DNA of 64,000 nt from Streptomyces griseoluteus (GTDB lineage Bacteria; Actinomycetota; Actinomycetes; Streptomycetales; Streptomycetaceae). The stretch spans positions 186,001 through 250,000 of the forward strand of contig NZ_SRRU01000004.1 of NCBI RefSeq assembly GCF_004784465.1, given 5' to 3'. Positions 49,346-58,174 of the stretch are shown piece after piece. Under the pieces are notes generated by a model that saw only the letters and a list, made by a program, of their open reading frames with translations, made no database searches and was not told the DNA's origin. Made by a program: the position numbers and the translations under genes. Each line of letters starts with the position of its first letter. Within the stretch, counting starts at the first letter, position 1.

Positions 49346-50361
49346 GCGCGCGTCGCTCCTGTCCGGCCGGTGCTCCCGGCATGTTTGGCCGCGTGGGCGG
49401 CGGCCGCTTCCCTGACCCAGGCGCCCTCGTCGTGTGCGCGGCGGCGCTGGGTGATGCGCTGTTCGTTGCAGGGGCCGTTGCCCTTGAGTACTTCCTTGAA
49501 CTCGGTCCAGTCGATGGCGCCGAAGTCGTGGTGCCCGCGCTCCTCGTTCCACTTGAGGTCCGGGTCGGGGAGGGTGAGGCCGAGGGACTCGGCCTGGGGG
49601 ACGGCGATGTCGACGAAGCGCTGGCGCAGCTCGTCGTTGGAATGGCGCTTGATCTTCCACTCCATGGACTGGGCCGAGTGCTGGGAGGAGTCGTCGGGCG
49701 GGCCGAACATCATCAGCGAGGGCCACCACCAGCGGTCGACCGCGTCCTGTGCCATGGCGTGCTGCTCGGGGGTGCCCTTGCTCAGGGCGAGCAGCAGCTC
49801 GTACCCCTGGCGCTGGTGGAAGGACTCCTCCTTGCAGATGCGGACCATCGCGCGGGCGTACGGGCCGTAGGAGCAGCGGCACAGCGGGACCTGGTTGGTG
49901 ATGGCGGCGCCGTCCACCAGCCAGCCGATGGCGCCCACGTCGGCCCAGGTCAGGGTGGGGTAGTTGAAGATCGAGGAGTATTTCTGGCGGCCGCTGTGCA
50001 GCTTGTCGAGCAGCTCCTCGCGGCTGGTGCCGAGGGTTTCGGCGGCGCTGTAGAGATAGAGGCCGTGGCCCGCCTCGTCCTGGACCTTGGCCATCAGGAT
50101 CGCCTTGCGGCGCAGGCTGGGGGCGCGGGTGATCCAGTTCGCCTCGGGCTGCATGCCGATGATCTCGGAGTGCGCGTGCTGGGCGATCTGGCGGACGAGG
50201 GTGGCGCGGTAGGCGTCCGGCATCCAGTCGCGTGGCTCGATGCGCTCCTCGGCGGCCACCGCCGTGTCGAAGGCGTGCTGGTGTGCCGCGGTGTCCGCGG
50301 TGGCGCCGGGTGCGCCGTCCGCGGGTGTGCGGTCCGTGCGAGGCGCGGCTGCTGTGGCCAT
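49342..50361 (-). CDS. paaA: phenylacetyl-CoA epoxidase catalytic subunit PaaA
   Basis: A 339-residue ferritin-like di-iron oxygenase subunit that epoxidises the ring of phenylacetyl-CoA. Iron ligands are expected in [15 protein letters not shown] (about 93-107) and [14 protein letters not shown] (about 172-185). The C-terminus is an Ala-rich extension. First gene of paaABCDE. A palindromic operator (50402-50415) and a perfect DnaA box (50463-50471) lie just upstream. Confidence 0.97.
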   Translation of the reverse strand: MATAAAPRTDRTPADGAPGATADTAAHQHAFDTAVAAEERIEPRDWMPDAYRATLVRQIAQHAHSEIIGMQPEANWITRAPSLRRKAILMAKVQDEAGHGLYLYSAAETLGTSREELLDKLHSGRQKYSSIFNYPTLTWADVGAIGWLVDGAAITNQVPLCRCSYGPYARAMVRICKEESFHQRQGYELLLALSKGTPEQHAMAQDAVDRWWWPSLMMFGPPDDSSQHSAQSMEWKIKRHSNDELRQRFVDIAVPQAESLGLTLPDPDLKWNEERGHHDFGAIDWTEFKEVLKGNGPCNEQRITQRRRAHDEGAWVREAAAAHAAKHAGSTGRTGATRA

Positions 50362-50703
50362 GCGGTCCCCCTGACCTAGGACTCTGCCGGAAACACGCCC
50401 CGACCGATCGTTCGGTTCGTGCGTGTCAATGGTGTGCCGGGGCGTCGTCGGGTGTCAACCGCTGTGGACAACGCCGTGGGGCGCCTGTGGAAAACCGCCG
50501 TGGCCGGTCTGCGTCCCCGGCGATGCCGGGCCGGTGCGCGGCGGCCGCAGTCGCGCGGCGAAGGCCGGGGCCGGGGCTGCGCGGGGTGGGTGGGGCTGAG
50601 TACCGTTCCGTGCGGGTGCCAAGCGGAAGCAAAGGCGTCCGAGGACCAGGGGGCGCCCGCCACGGGCGCGTCGATGCCGGAGCGGAAGCGGGACGGGGCG
50701 GGG
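50362..50703. promoter_or_regulatory. divergent paaA/DUF5819 intergenic region
   Basis: Besides the operator at 50402, the 342-bp gap has a reverse-strand perfect DnaA box (50463-50471). If the DUF5819 gene starts earlier than assumed, part of this would be coding; a frame is open from 50419, but it is Arg-rich and not protein-like before about 50660. Confidence 0.5.
50402..50415. promoter_or_regulatory. PaaR-type TetR operator upstream of paaA
   Basis: ACCGATCGTTCGGT is an imperfect palindrome 40 bases before paaA. Its reverse complement is identical to the site at 55317-55330, and identity extends to 19 bases (50398-50416). The TetR gene at 56898-57485 is the likely regulator; phenylacetyl-CoA is the usual effector of PaaR proteins. 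Confidence 0.8.
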
Positions 50704-51525
50704 ATGGACGCGTACGACGAGGAGCCGGAGGCCCTGGGCGGGCCGGCCGGCCCGGCCGGGGCGCGTCGCGCGGGCGGCCCCGGCACATCGGGTGAGGACA
50801 CCGGACTGGAGGGCCCAGGACCCACGGGCACCGGAACCGAGGACACCGGAGGCGCCGACGCTCCGGACCCGGCCCCGCGGGCCGGCCTCGCCGCCCTCTC
50901 CCCCCGCTACCGCCTCGTCGCGGGCGGCGCGCTCGCGGTCGTGGCGGCCGTCGCCGCCGTGCACCTCGGCATGGTGTTCCTGAGCCTCGCCCCCGCCAAC
51001 ACGGTGAGCAAGCGGCATGCCAAGGCGGTGGAGGGATGGGTGTACCCGGAGTTCGAGCAGAACTGGAAGCTGTTCGCGCCGAACCCGCTGCAGCAGAACG
51101 TCGCCGTACAGGTCCGCGCACAGATCCGGGGCGAAGGCGGTGATCTGCGCACCACCGGCTGGACCGACCTGTCCGCCGAGGACGGCGCCGCCATCGACGG
51201 CAACCTGCTGCCCAGCCACACGCAGCAGAACGAGCTGCGCCGCGCCTGGGACTTCCTCGGCACCACCCACGGCACCGACAACCGGCCCGTGGGCGTGCGC
51301 GGGGCGCTCTCCGAGCAGTACGTGCGCCGGATAGTGGTGCTGCGTCTGCGGCGGGACGAGGACCTCGACCGCGCCGGAACCATCGAGCGCGTGCAAGTGC
51401 GCTCCCGCACCGTCAACGTCCCCCCGCCCGCGTGGAGCCGGGAGAAGGTCTCCACCAGTCCCGCCTACCGTGTGCTGCCCTGGTGGACGGTGACCGGTGA
51501 CGAGACCGAGGCGGGTGCCCGGTGA
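50704..51525 (+). CDS. DUF5819 family membrane-anchored protein
   Basis: A 273-residue protein. Its first 60 residues are Gly/Pro/Glu-rich, then a helix (LVAGGALAVVAAVAAVHLGMVFLSL, about 70-94) and an extracytoplasmic domain with the family motif YPEFEQNWKLFAPNPLQQNVAVQVR (about 115-139). ATG 50704 is chosen by composition; ATG 50674 is possible. Its stop overlaps the HTTM gene (GTGA), suggesting the two proteins work together. Confidence 0.82.
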   Translation: MDAYDEEPEALGGPAGPAGARRAGGPGTSGEDTGLEGPGPTGTGTEDTGGADAPDPAPRAGLAALSPRYRLVAGGALAVVAAVAAVHLGMVFLSLAPANTVSKRHAKAVEGWVYPEFEQNWKLFAPNPLQQNVAVQVRAQIRGEGGDLRTTGWTDLSAEDGAAIDGNLLPSHTQQNELRRAWDFLGTTHGTDNRPVGVRGALSEQYVRRIVVLRLRRDEDLDRAGTIERVQVRSRTVNVPPPAWSREKVSTSPAYRVLPWWTVTGDETEAGAR

Positions 51526-52736
51526 ACCGGCTCTCCCAGACCCTCGCCCAGGGCCTCGAACGCGTCACCGGCGCGGCCCTCGGCCCGTACCAGAGTGCCG
51601 TGATCCGGATCGGGTTCGCCGGGACCTGGCTGCTCTTCCTGCTGCGCGAGTTCCCGCACCGCCAGGAGCTGTACGGGCCGGCCGGGCCCTGGAGCTGGAA
51701 CCTGGCCCACCAGCTCATCGCCGACAACCACGCCTTCACCGTGCTGATGTGGTCCGACAGCCGGCTCTGGTTCGAGGTCTGCTACCTCCTCGCTCTTCTG
51801 GCCAGTGCCGCGCTGCTGGTCGGCTGGCGCACCCGGACCGCCGCCGTGCTGTTCATGGTGGGAGTGCTCTCGCTCCAGAACCGCAGCGTGTTCATGGGGG
51901 ACGGCGGCGACAACGTGCTGCACCTGATGTCCCTCTACCTGGTGTTCACCCGCTGCGGCCAGGTCTGGTCGCTGGACGCGCGCCGGGCCGGTCGCGCTGA
52001 GGCGGCACGCGCGCGTGGGGAGCGCGTTCCCGGCGACCGGGTGGGCCCGGTGCTGTGGGCGCTGTCCGGCGCGGTGCTGGTCACGGCCGCGGTGACCGGC
52101 CGGTTCGGCGGCGGCTGGCTGGTGCCGGCGCTGCTGTGGGCGGTCTGGGCCGGGCTCGGCCTCTGGTGGGCGGCGGGCCGCTGGACGCGGTCGCAGCAGC
52201 CCTGGATGCTGCTCGACGTGCTGGCGAACGTGCTGCACAACGCCGGTCTCGTCGTGATCATGGCGGAGGCGTGTCTGATCTACGCCACGGCCGGCTGGTA
52301 CAAGATCCAGGGCTCGCGCTGGCAGGACGGCACCGCTGTCTACTACCCGCTGCACCTGGACTACTTCTCGCCCTGGCCGGCCCTCGCCGACCTGATGTCC
52401 GCCAGCGGCGTCCTCATGATGATCGTGACCTACGGAACGGTCATGGTGCAGGTCGCCTTCCCCTTCACCCTGTTCAACCGGCGGGTCAAGAACGTCCTGC
52501 TGGTGCTGATGATGGCCGAGCACGCGGTGATCGCCGTCGTCCTCGGGCTGCCCTTCTTCTCCCTGGCGATGATCACGGCGGACGCCGTCTTCCTGCCCAC
52601 CGCCTTCCTGCTGTTCCTCGGCGGCTGGGCCTCACGCGCGCGTGGACGGCTGATACGGCGCGGCGGGACGCGCCGGGTGCCCCCGCCCCGCGCCCCGGAG
52701 GAGTCCACCGCCGGGCACGTAGGGTTCAGGGCATGA
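51522..52736 (+). CDS. HTTM domain membrane protein (gamma-carboxylase-like)
   Basis: A 404-residue polytopic protein of the HTTM family, related to the membrane part of vitamin K-dependent gamma-glutamyl carboxylases. Typical pieces are VIRIGFAGTWLLFLLREFPHR near the start and YATAGWYKIQGSRWQDGTAVYYPL (about 255-278). The soluble lumenal domain of true carboxylases is absent. Coupled to DUF5819 upstream and the methyltransferase downstream by 4-base overlaps. Substrate unknown. Confidence 0.85.
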   Translation: MNRLSQTLAQGLERVTGAALGPYQSAVIRIGFAGTWLLFLLREFPHRQELYGPAGPWSWNLAHQLIADNHAFTVLMWSDSRLWFEVCYLLALLASAALLVGWRTRTAAVLFMVGVLSLQNRSVFMGDGGDNVLHLMSLYLVFTRCGQVWSLDARRAGRAEAARARGERVPGDRVGPVLWALSGAVLVTAAVTGRFGGGWLVPALLWAVWAGLGLWWAAGRWTRSQQPWMLLDVLANVLHNAGLVVIMAEACLIYATAGWYKIQGSRWQDGTAVYYPLHLDYFSPWPALADLMSASGVLMMIVTYGTVMVQVAFPFTLFNRRVKNVLLVLMMAEHAVIAVVLGLPFFSLAMITADAVFLPTAFLLFLGGWASRARGRLIRRGGTRRVPPPRAPEESTAGHVGFRA

Positions 52737-53473
52737 CCGACCCCCTGAACCGCTGGCGCGAGCGCGCCGGGGATGCCGTGCTGCTGGACGGCTTCCACGC
52801 CCTCAAGCACGCGCTGCGCTTCGGGGCCGAGGTGCCCGTGGCGGTCACCACCGACCGGGAGGCCACGCTCGCCCTCGCCGGTGAACTCGCCGAAGACGTC
52901 CGGGACCCGCTGGACGCGCTGCTGACGGAGGTGCCCCGGGCGGTCTATGCCTCCCTGGTGCCCCGCCCGCACCCGACCGGCGTGGCGGCGCTCGCCGTAC
53001 GGCCGTCGCGCGCGGCCAACCTCAAGGCGCTGGCCCACCTGCCGCGCACGGCGCCCGTGGTGGTGCTGGACGAGCCGCGCAACCTCGGCAACGCGGGCGC
53101 GGTGATCCGGCTGGCCGCCGGGTTCGGCGCGACCGGGGTCGTCACCACCGGCACCCTCGACCCCTGGCACCCCACCGTGGTGCGCGGCGGGGCGGGGCTG
53201 CACTTCGCCACCGCCGTGGAGCGTCTCGGCGTCGACGAGCTGCCCGCCGGACCGCTGTTCGCCCTCGACCCCGAGGGCGACGACATCCGGCGGGTCGAGC
53301 TGCCCGACGACGCGGTGCTGGCGTTCGGCTCGGAGCGCAGCGGGCTCTCGGCGCCGCTGCGGGCCCGCGCCGACCGGCTGCTGGCGCTGCCCATGCGGCC
53401 GCAGGTCTCCAGCTACAACCTGGCCACCAGCGTGGCCATGACGCTGTACCACTGGAGCCTGCGCACCGCCTGA
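52733..53473 (+). CDS. SpoU/TrmH family RNA 2'-O-methyltransferase
   Basis: A 246-residue SPOUT methyltransferase using S-adenosylmethionine on rRNA or tRNA. The three motifs are DEPRNLGNAGAVIR (about 107-120), AFGSERSGLS (about 195-204) and LPMRPQVSSYNLATSVAMTLY (about 219-239). The target base is not predictable. Last of the DUF5819-HTTM-methyltransferase trio and convergent with paaN. Confidence 0.92.
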   Translation: MTDPLNRWRERAGDAVLLDGFHALKHALRFGAEVPVAVTTDREATLALAGELAEDVRDPLDALLTEVPRAVYASLVPRPHPTGVAALAVRPSRAANLKALAHLPRTAPVVVLDEPRNLGNAGAVIRLAAGFGATGVVTTGTLDPWHPTVVRGGAGLHFATAVERLGVDELPAGPLFALDPEGDDIRRVELPDDAVLAFGSERSGLSAPLRARADRLLALPMRPQVSSYNLATSVAMTLYHWSLRTA

Positions 53474-53482
53474 GCCGCGCGC

Positions 53483-55174
53483 CTACGCCTCCTTGCGGAC
53501 CTCCACCACGCGGAAGCGGTTGGCCACGTACGCGCCGTCGGTGAGGGCCGCGTTCGCCGCCGGGTTGCCGCCGGAGCCGTGGAAGTCGGAGAAGGCGGCG
53601 GTCTGGTTGACGTACACCCCGCCGGTCAGGTTCAGGGAGAGCTGGGCGGGCTCCTCCAGGCAGACCTCCTCGACGGCCCGCGCGACCTCCGGGTCGATGG
53701 TGTGGGCGCCGACCGTCATGGCGCCCTGCTCGCGGATGGTGCGCCGCAGCAGGTCCACCGCGTCGGTGACCGAGTCGACGGCCACCGCGAAGGACACCGG
53801 GCCGAAGCACTCGCCGAGGTAGGCGGCCTCGTCGTCCGGCTTGGCGGCGTCCAGCTTCACGATCACCGGGGTGCGTACGACCGCGTCCGGGAAGTCCGGG
53901 TTGGGGATCTCGCGGGAGGCCAGGGCGACTTCGCCGAGGTCGGCGGCGGCCTCCAGGCGGGCCTTCACGTCCGGGTTGACGATGGCGCCCAGCAGGGCGT
54001 TGGCGCGGGCGTCGTCCCCGAGGAGGCCGTCGACCGCGCGGGCGAGGTCGCCGGTCACCTCGTCGAAGGACTTGTGGCCCTCGTTGGTGCTGATGCCCTC
54101 GCGCGGGATCAGCAGATTCTGCGGAGTGGTGCACATCTGGCCGCTGTACAGGGAGAGCGAGAATGCGAGGTTCGCCAGCATGCCCTGGTAGTCGTCGGTG
54201 GACTGCACGATCACCGTGTTGACGCCGGCCTTCTCCGTGTACACCTGTGCCTGGCGGGCGTTGGCCTCCAGCCAGTCGCCGAAGGCGGTGGAGCCGGTGT
54301 AGTCGATGATGCGGATCTCGGGGCGGGTGGCGAGGGTCTTGGCGATGCCCTCACCGGCCCGCTCGGCGGCCAGTGCGACCAGGTTGGGGTCGAACCCGGC
54401 CTCGGCCAGCACCTCGCGGGCCACCTGGACGGTGAGCGCGAGCGGCAGCACCGCGCGCGGGTGCGGCTTGACCAGAACCGCGTTGCCGGTCGCCAGGGAG
54501 GCGAACAGGCCCGGATAACCGTTCCACGTCGGGAAGGTGTTGCAGCCGATCATCAGGGCGATGCCGCGCGGGACCGGGGTGAAGCTCTTGGTCAGCGTCA
54601 GCGGGTTGCGCTTGCCCTGCGGCTTGCTCCACTCCGCCGTCTCGGGCGTGCGGGTCTGTTCCGCGTACGCGTACGCCACCGCCTCCAGGCCGCGGTCCTG
54701 GGCGTGCGGGCCGCCCGCCTGGAACGCCATCATGAACGCCTGGCCGCTGGTGTGCATGACCGCGTGCGCGAACTCGTGGGTCCGGTCGCTGATCCGCTTC
54801 AGGATCTCCAGACAGACTGCCGCGCGGGTCTCCGGCCCCGCGTCGCGCCAGGCGGCCTGCCCGGCGCGCATCGCGGGGAGCAGTACGTCGAGGTCGGCGT
54901 GCGGGTAGCTCACGCCCAGCTCGATGCCGTACGGCGAGACCTCGTCGCCCACCCAGTCGTCCGTGCCGGGCTGGTCCAGGTCGAGACGGGTGCCGAGGAG
55001 CGCGTCGAAGGCGGCCTTGCCCGCGCCCGCGTCCAGGCTGCCGTGCTCGCCGTACGCCTTGGGGTGCTCGGGGTGGGGGGACCAGTACGCGCGGGTGCGG
55101 ATCGCCTCAAGGGCCTGGTCGAGGGTGGGGCGGTGTTTGGCGATCAGCTCGTGTGCGGTCGGTCGGGCGGTCAT
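53483..55174 (-). CDS. paaN: phenylacetic acid degradation protein PaaN (aldehyde dehydrogenase type)
   Basis: A 563-residue aldehyde dehydrogenase-like enzyme of the PaaN type, related to the dehydrogenase half of PaaZ but without its C-terminal hydratase (MaoC) domain. The probable catalytic cysteine is in SLYSGQMCTTPQNLLIP (about 328-344). It should oxidise the semialdehyde after ring opening of oxepin-CoA. ATG 55174 has GAGGAG upstream. Divergent from the 3-hydroxyacyl-CoA dehydrogenase, with the shared operator at 55317. Confidence 0.9.
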   Translation of the reverse strand: MTARPTAHELIAKHRPTLDQALEAIRTRAYWSPHPEHPKAYGEHGSLDAGAGKAAFDALLGTRLDLDQPGTDDWVGDEVSPYGIELGVSYPHADLDVLLPAMRAGQAAWRDAGPETRAAVCLEILKRISDRTHEFAHAVMHTSGQAFMMAFQAGGPHAQDRGLEAVAYAYAEQTRTPETAEWSKPQGKRNPLTLTKSFTPVPRGIALMIGCNTFPTWNGYPGLFASLATGNAVLVKPHPRAVLPLALTVQVAREVLAEAGFDPNLVALAAERAGEGIAKTLATRPEIRIIDYTGSTAFGDWLEANARQAQVYTEKAGVNTVIVQSTDDYQGMLANLAFSLSLYSGQMCTTPQNLLIPREGISTNEGHKSFDEVTGDLARAVDGLLGDDARANALLGAIVNPDVKARLEAAADLGEVALASREIPNPDFPDAVVRTPVIVKLDAAKPDDEAAYLGECFGPVSFAVAVDSVTDAVDLLRRTIREQGAMTVGAHTIDPEVARAVEEVCLEEPAQLSLNLTGGVYVNQTAAFSDFHGSGGNPAANAALTDGAYVANRFRVVEVRKEA

Positions 55175-55316
55175 CCGGGACCAACTCCTCGTCTGCGTGA
55201 ACTCGTCGTCGAGCTCGTGACCTGGGCGTTTGGAGAGACGGCAGGGTTGCGGCGGGCGCGGCCCGCGCAGCCTTCCGCCGGACGGTGGTGGGCTGCGGGC
55301 GGTCAGGGCTAGAGTA

Positions 55317-55330
55317 ACCGAACGATCGGT
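55317..55330. promoter_or_regulatory. PaaR-type operator between paaN and paaH
   Basis: ACCGAACGATCGGT lies between the divergent genes, the exact reverse complement of the paaA site. A reverse-strand perfect DnaA box (55355-55363) is 24 bases away and 23 bases before the paaH start. Confidence 0.8.
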
Positions 55331-55386
55331 CGGGACAAGGGGGTCCGCCGCATCTGTGGACAACGTCGTGCGGGAGGATCGCGCAC

Positions 55387-56901
55387 ATGACAGCTATCGA
55401 CCTCAGCAGCCCCGTGGCCGTGGTCGGCACCGGCACCATGGGCCAGGGCATCGCCCAGGTCGCGCTGACCGCCGGCCACCCCGTCCTGCTCCATGACGCC
55501 CTGCCCGGCCGGGCGCAGGAGGCCGCCGAGGCCATCGGCGCCCGCCTCGACCGGCTCGTGGCCAAGGGCCGTCTCGGCGCGGACGAACGGGACGCGGCGC
55601 GCGCCCGGCTCACCCCCGTCGAGCACCTCGGTGAACTGGCCGGCTGCGCGCTGGTCGTGGAGGCCGTGCTGGAGCGGCTGGACGTCAAGCAGGAGCTGTT
55701 CCGGGAGCTGGAGGGGATCGTCTCCGAGGACTGCCTCCTCGCCACCAACACCTCCTCCCTGTCGGTGACCGCCGTCGGCGGCGCGCTCGCCTCTCCCGGC
55801 CGCTTCCTGGGCCTGCACTTCTTCAACCCGGCCCCGCTGCTGCCCCTGGTGGAGGTCGTCTCCGGGTACGCCACGGACGTCACCTCCGTAACGCGCGCGT
55901 ACGAGACGGCCCGCGCCTGGGGGAAGACCCCGGTGGCCTGCGCGGACACCCCCGGCTTCATCGTCAACCGGATCGCCCGGCCCTTCTACGCCGAGGCGTT
56001 CGCCGTGCTGGAGGCCCAGGGCGCCGACCCGGCGACCATCGACGCGGTACTGCGGGAGAGCGGCGGCTTCCGCATGGGCGCGTTCGAGCTGACCGACCTC
56101 ATCGGGCAGGACGTCAACGAATCCGTCACCCACTCGGTGTGGAACTCCTTCTTCCAGGACGTCCGCTTCACGCCCTCCCTCGCCCAGCGCCGCCTGGTGG
56201 AGTCCGGCCGGCTCGGCCGCAAGAGCGGCCAGGGGTGGTACGACTACGCCGAGGACGCCGAGCGTCCCGAGCCGCACACCGCCGAGAAGGAGAAGCCGCC
56301 GGCGCACGTCACGGTGGAGGGCGACCTGGGCCCGGCCGCCGGGCTGCTCCCGCTGATCCGCGAGGCGGGCATCGCCGTCCACGAGGAGGACGAGGACCAG
56401 GGCAGCCGGCTGGCCCTGCCGAGCGGCGGCCAGCTGGTCCTCGCCGACGGCCAGACCGCCGTGGAGTTCCGGGACGTCGTCTACTTCGACCTCGCCCTCG
56501 ACTACCGCGCCGCCACCCGGATCGCGCTCTCCGCCTCCCAGGACACCTCCGCGCGCACCCTCGCCGAGGCCATCGGCCTCTTCCAGGCGCTCGGCAAGGA
56601 CGTCAGCGTCATCGGGGACGTGCCCGGCATGATCGTCGCCCGCACGGTGGCCCGGATCGTCGACCTCGCGCACGACGCCGTCGCCACGGGCGTGGCCACC
56701 GAGGAGGACGTCGACACGGCGATGCGCCTGGGCGTCAACTACCCTCTCGGGCCCTTCGAGTGGAGCCGCAGGCTCGGCCGGAGCTGGGCCTACGAGCTGC
56801 TGGACGACCTGCACCTGCGCGACCCCTCCGGCCGGTACGCGCCGTCCCTCGCGCTCTACCGCCACGCGTACGCCACCGACAAGCGGGAGGGCACCTCATG
56901 A
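55387..56901 (+). CDS. paaH: 3-hydroxyacyl-CoA dehydrogenase (PaaH type)
   Basis: A 504-residue dehydrogenase with the NAD motif VGTGTMGQGIAQVAL (about 15-29) and an HxE-type catalytic region in RFLGLHFFNPAPLLPLVEVV (about 138-157). A second helical C-terminal domain (about 390-485: GMIVARTVARIVDLAHDAV) gives the two-domain, long form used in phenylacetate and fatty acid beta-oxidation. The gene overlaps the TetR gene by 4 bases. Confidence 0.93.
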   Translation: MTAIDLSSPVAVVGTGTMGQGIAQVALTAGHPVLLHDALPGRAQEAAEAIGARLDRLVAKGRLGADERDAARARLTPVEHLGELAGCALVVEAVLERLDVKQELFRELEGIVSEDCLLATNTSSLSVTAVGGALASPGRFLGLHFFNPAPLLPLVEVVSGYATDVTSVTRAYETARAWGKTPVACADTPGFIVNRIARPFYAEAFAVLEAQGADPATIDAVLRESGGFRMGAFELTDLIGQDVNESVTHSVWNSFFQDVRFTPSLAQRRLVESGRLGRKSGQGWYDYAEDAERPEPHTAEKEKPPAHVTVEGDLGPAAGLLPLIREAGIAVHEEDEDQGSRLALPSGGQLVLADGQTAVEFRDVVYFDLALDYRAATRIALSASQDTSARTLAEAIGLFQALGKDVSVIGDVPGMIVARTVARIVDLAHDAVATGVATEEDVDTAMRLGVNYPLGPFEWSRRLGRSWAYELLDDLHLRDPSGRYAPSLALYRHAYATDKREGTS

Positions 56902-57485
56902 CCACCGCCAAGCGCGACACGTACACCCCCGAGACCCTCCTCTCGGTCGCCGTGGGGGTGTTCAACGAGCGCGGCTACGACGGCACCTCCATGGAGCACC
57001 TCTCCAGAGCCGCGGGCATATCCAAGTCCTCGATCTACCACCACGTCAGCGGCAAGGAGGAACTGCTGCGCCGCGCCGTCAGCCGGGCGCTGGACGGGCT
57101 GTTCGCCATCCTCGACGAGGAGCACGCGCGCGTGGGGCGGCCGGTGGACCGGCTGGAGCACGTCGTGCGGCGCATGGTCGAGGTGCTCATGGCCGAGCTG
57201 CCCTATGTGACGCTGCTGCTGCGTGTCCGGGGCAACACCGAGGCGGAGCGCTGGGCGCTGGAGCGGCGCCGGGACTTCGACCACCGGGTGGCCGACCTGC
57301 TGCGGGCGGCCGCCGAGGACGGGGACGTGCGCGGCGACGTGGAGGTCCGGCTGGCGACCCGGCTGGTCTTCGGAATGATCAACTCGATCGTGGAGTGGTA
57401 CCGGCCCGAGATCCGGGGGGCCAGCGGGCGCGAGGTGGCCGACGCGGTGGTGCGGCTGGTCTTCGCCGGGCTGCGCAGGGAGTAG
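56898..57485 (+). CDS. paaR: TetR family regulator (PaaR-like)
   Basis: A 195-residue TetR/AcrR repressor with the N-terminal HTH (LLSVAVGVFNERGYDGTSMEHLSRAAGISKSSIYHHVSGKEEL, about 14-56) and an effector-binding helical C-terminus. Its placement directly after paaH (ATGA overlap) and the matching operators before paaA and paaH support naming it PaaR, which senses phenylacetyl-CoA. The symbol rests on context. Confidence 0.87.
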   Translation: MTTAKRDTYTPETLLSVAVGVFNERGYDGTSMEHLSRAAGISKSSIYHHVSGKEELLRRAVSRALDGLFAILDEEHARVGRPVDRLEHVVRRMVEVLMAELPYVTLLLRVRGNTEAERWALERRRDFDHRVADLLRAAAEDGDVRGDVEVRLATRLVFGMINSIVEWYRPEIRGASGREVADAVVRLVFAGLRRE

Positions 57486-57501
57486 GGGCCGCGCACGCGG
57501 G

Positions 57502-57999
57502 TCACGCGTCCGGCTCCAGGTCCTCCTCCTCGAACACCAGCAGCGTGCGGGTGCCCAGCACCTCGGGGATCGACTGGAGCCGGGTGAGCACCAGCTCGCG
57601 CAGCGCCCTGTTGTCCGGCGTGTGCACCAGCAGCAGCACGTCGAAGTCGCCGCCGACCAGCGCCATGTGGGACGCGCCGGGCAGGCGGCGAAGCTGTTCG
57701 CGGACAGTGCGCCAGGTGTTCTGGACGATGTTCAGCGTGATGTACGCCGAGGTGCCGTGCCCGGCCCGCTCGTGGTCGACGCGGGCGCCGAAGCCCCGGA
57801 TCACCCCGTCCTCGACCAGCCGGTTGATTCGCGCGTAGGCGTTGGCGCGGGAGACATGGACCCGCTCGGCGACCGAGCGTATGGAGGCGCGGCCGTCCGC
57901 CTGGAGGATCTTGAGGATGTCCTGATCTATGGCATCCAGCGGGCGGGGCGGGGGCGCGCCGTTCGCCTCCACCGCCTGGGCCATTTGTTCAGGTGTCAT
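57502..57999 (-). CDS. Lrp/AsnC family transcriptional regulator
   Basis: A 165-residue regulator with an N-terminal HTH (LDAIDQDILKILQADGRASIRSVAERVHVSRANAYARINRLVEDGVI, about 21-66) and a C-terminal RAM ligand-binding domain with SHMALVGGDFDVLLLVHTPD. Divergent from the branched-chain dehydrogenase operon, it probably senses an amino acid and controls that operon. ATG 57999 has a close GGGGGG; an ATG at 58014 is possible. Confidence 0.88.
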   Translation of the reverse strand: MTPEQMAQAVEANGAPPPRPLDAIDQDILKILQADGRASIRSVAERVHVSRANAYARINRLVEDGVIRGFGARVDHERAGHGTSAYITLNIVQNTWRTVREQLRRLPGASHMALVGGDFDVLLLVHTPDNRALRELVLTRLQSIPEVLGTRTLLVFEEEDLEPDA

Positions 58000-58100
58000 G
58001 TCCCCCCGCTTCATCGCCGTGGACGTCCTGCATTCATTCCAGGCTGTGCAAAACCGTTTGTCCACAGCCTGAGGGGGCCAGTAGCCAAAATGCGCCGACG

Positions 58101-58114
58101 ACCGAACAATCGGT
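58101..58114. promoter_or_regulatory. PaaR-like operator variant upstream of bkdA
   Basis: ACCGAACAATCGGT differs by one base from the 55317 site and lies 60 bases before bkdA, downstream of a perfect DnaA box (58058-58066). Lrp/AsnC may bind elsewhere in the same gap. Confidence 0.6.
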
Positions 58115-58174
58115 AGGTGAGACGGGTCACAGCCGACCCGCCTCTCGTAGCCGCTCCCACGAGGAGGTGCCGTC

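Noticed and set aside
50419..50703. N-terminal extension of the DUF5819 protein
   Set aside because: Mostly Arg/Gly/Cys residues without family similarity, crossing the DnaA box region.
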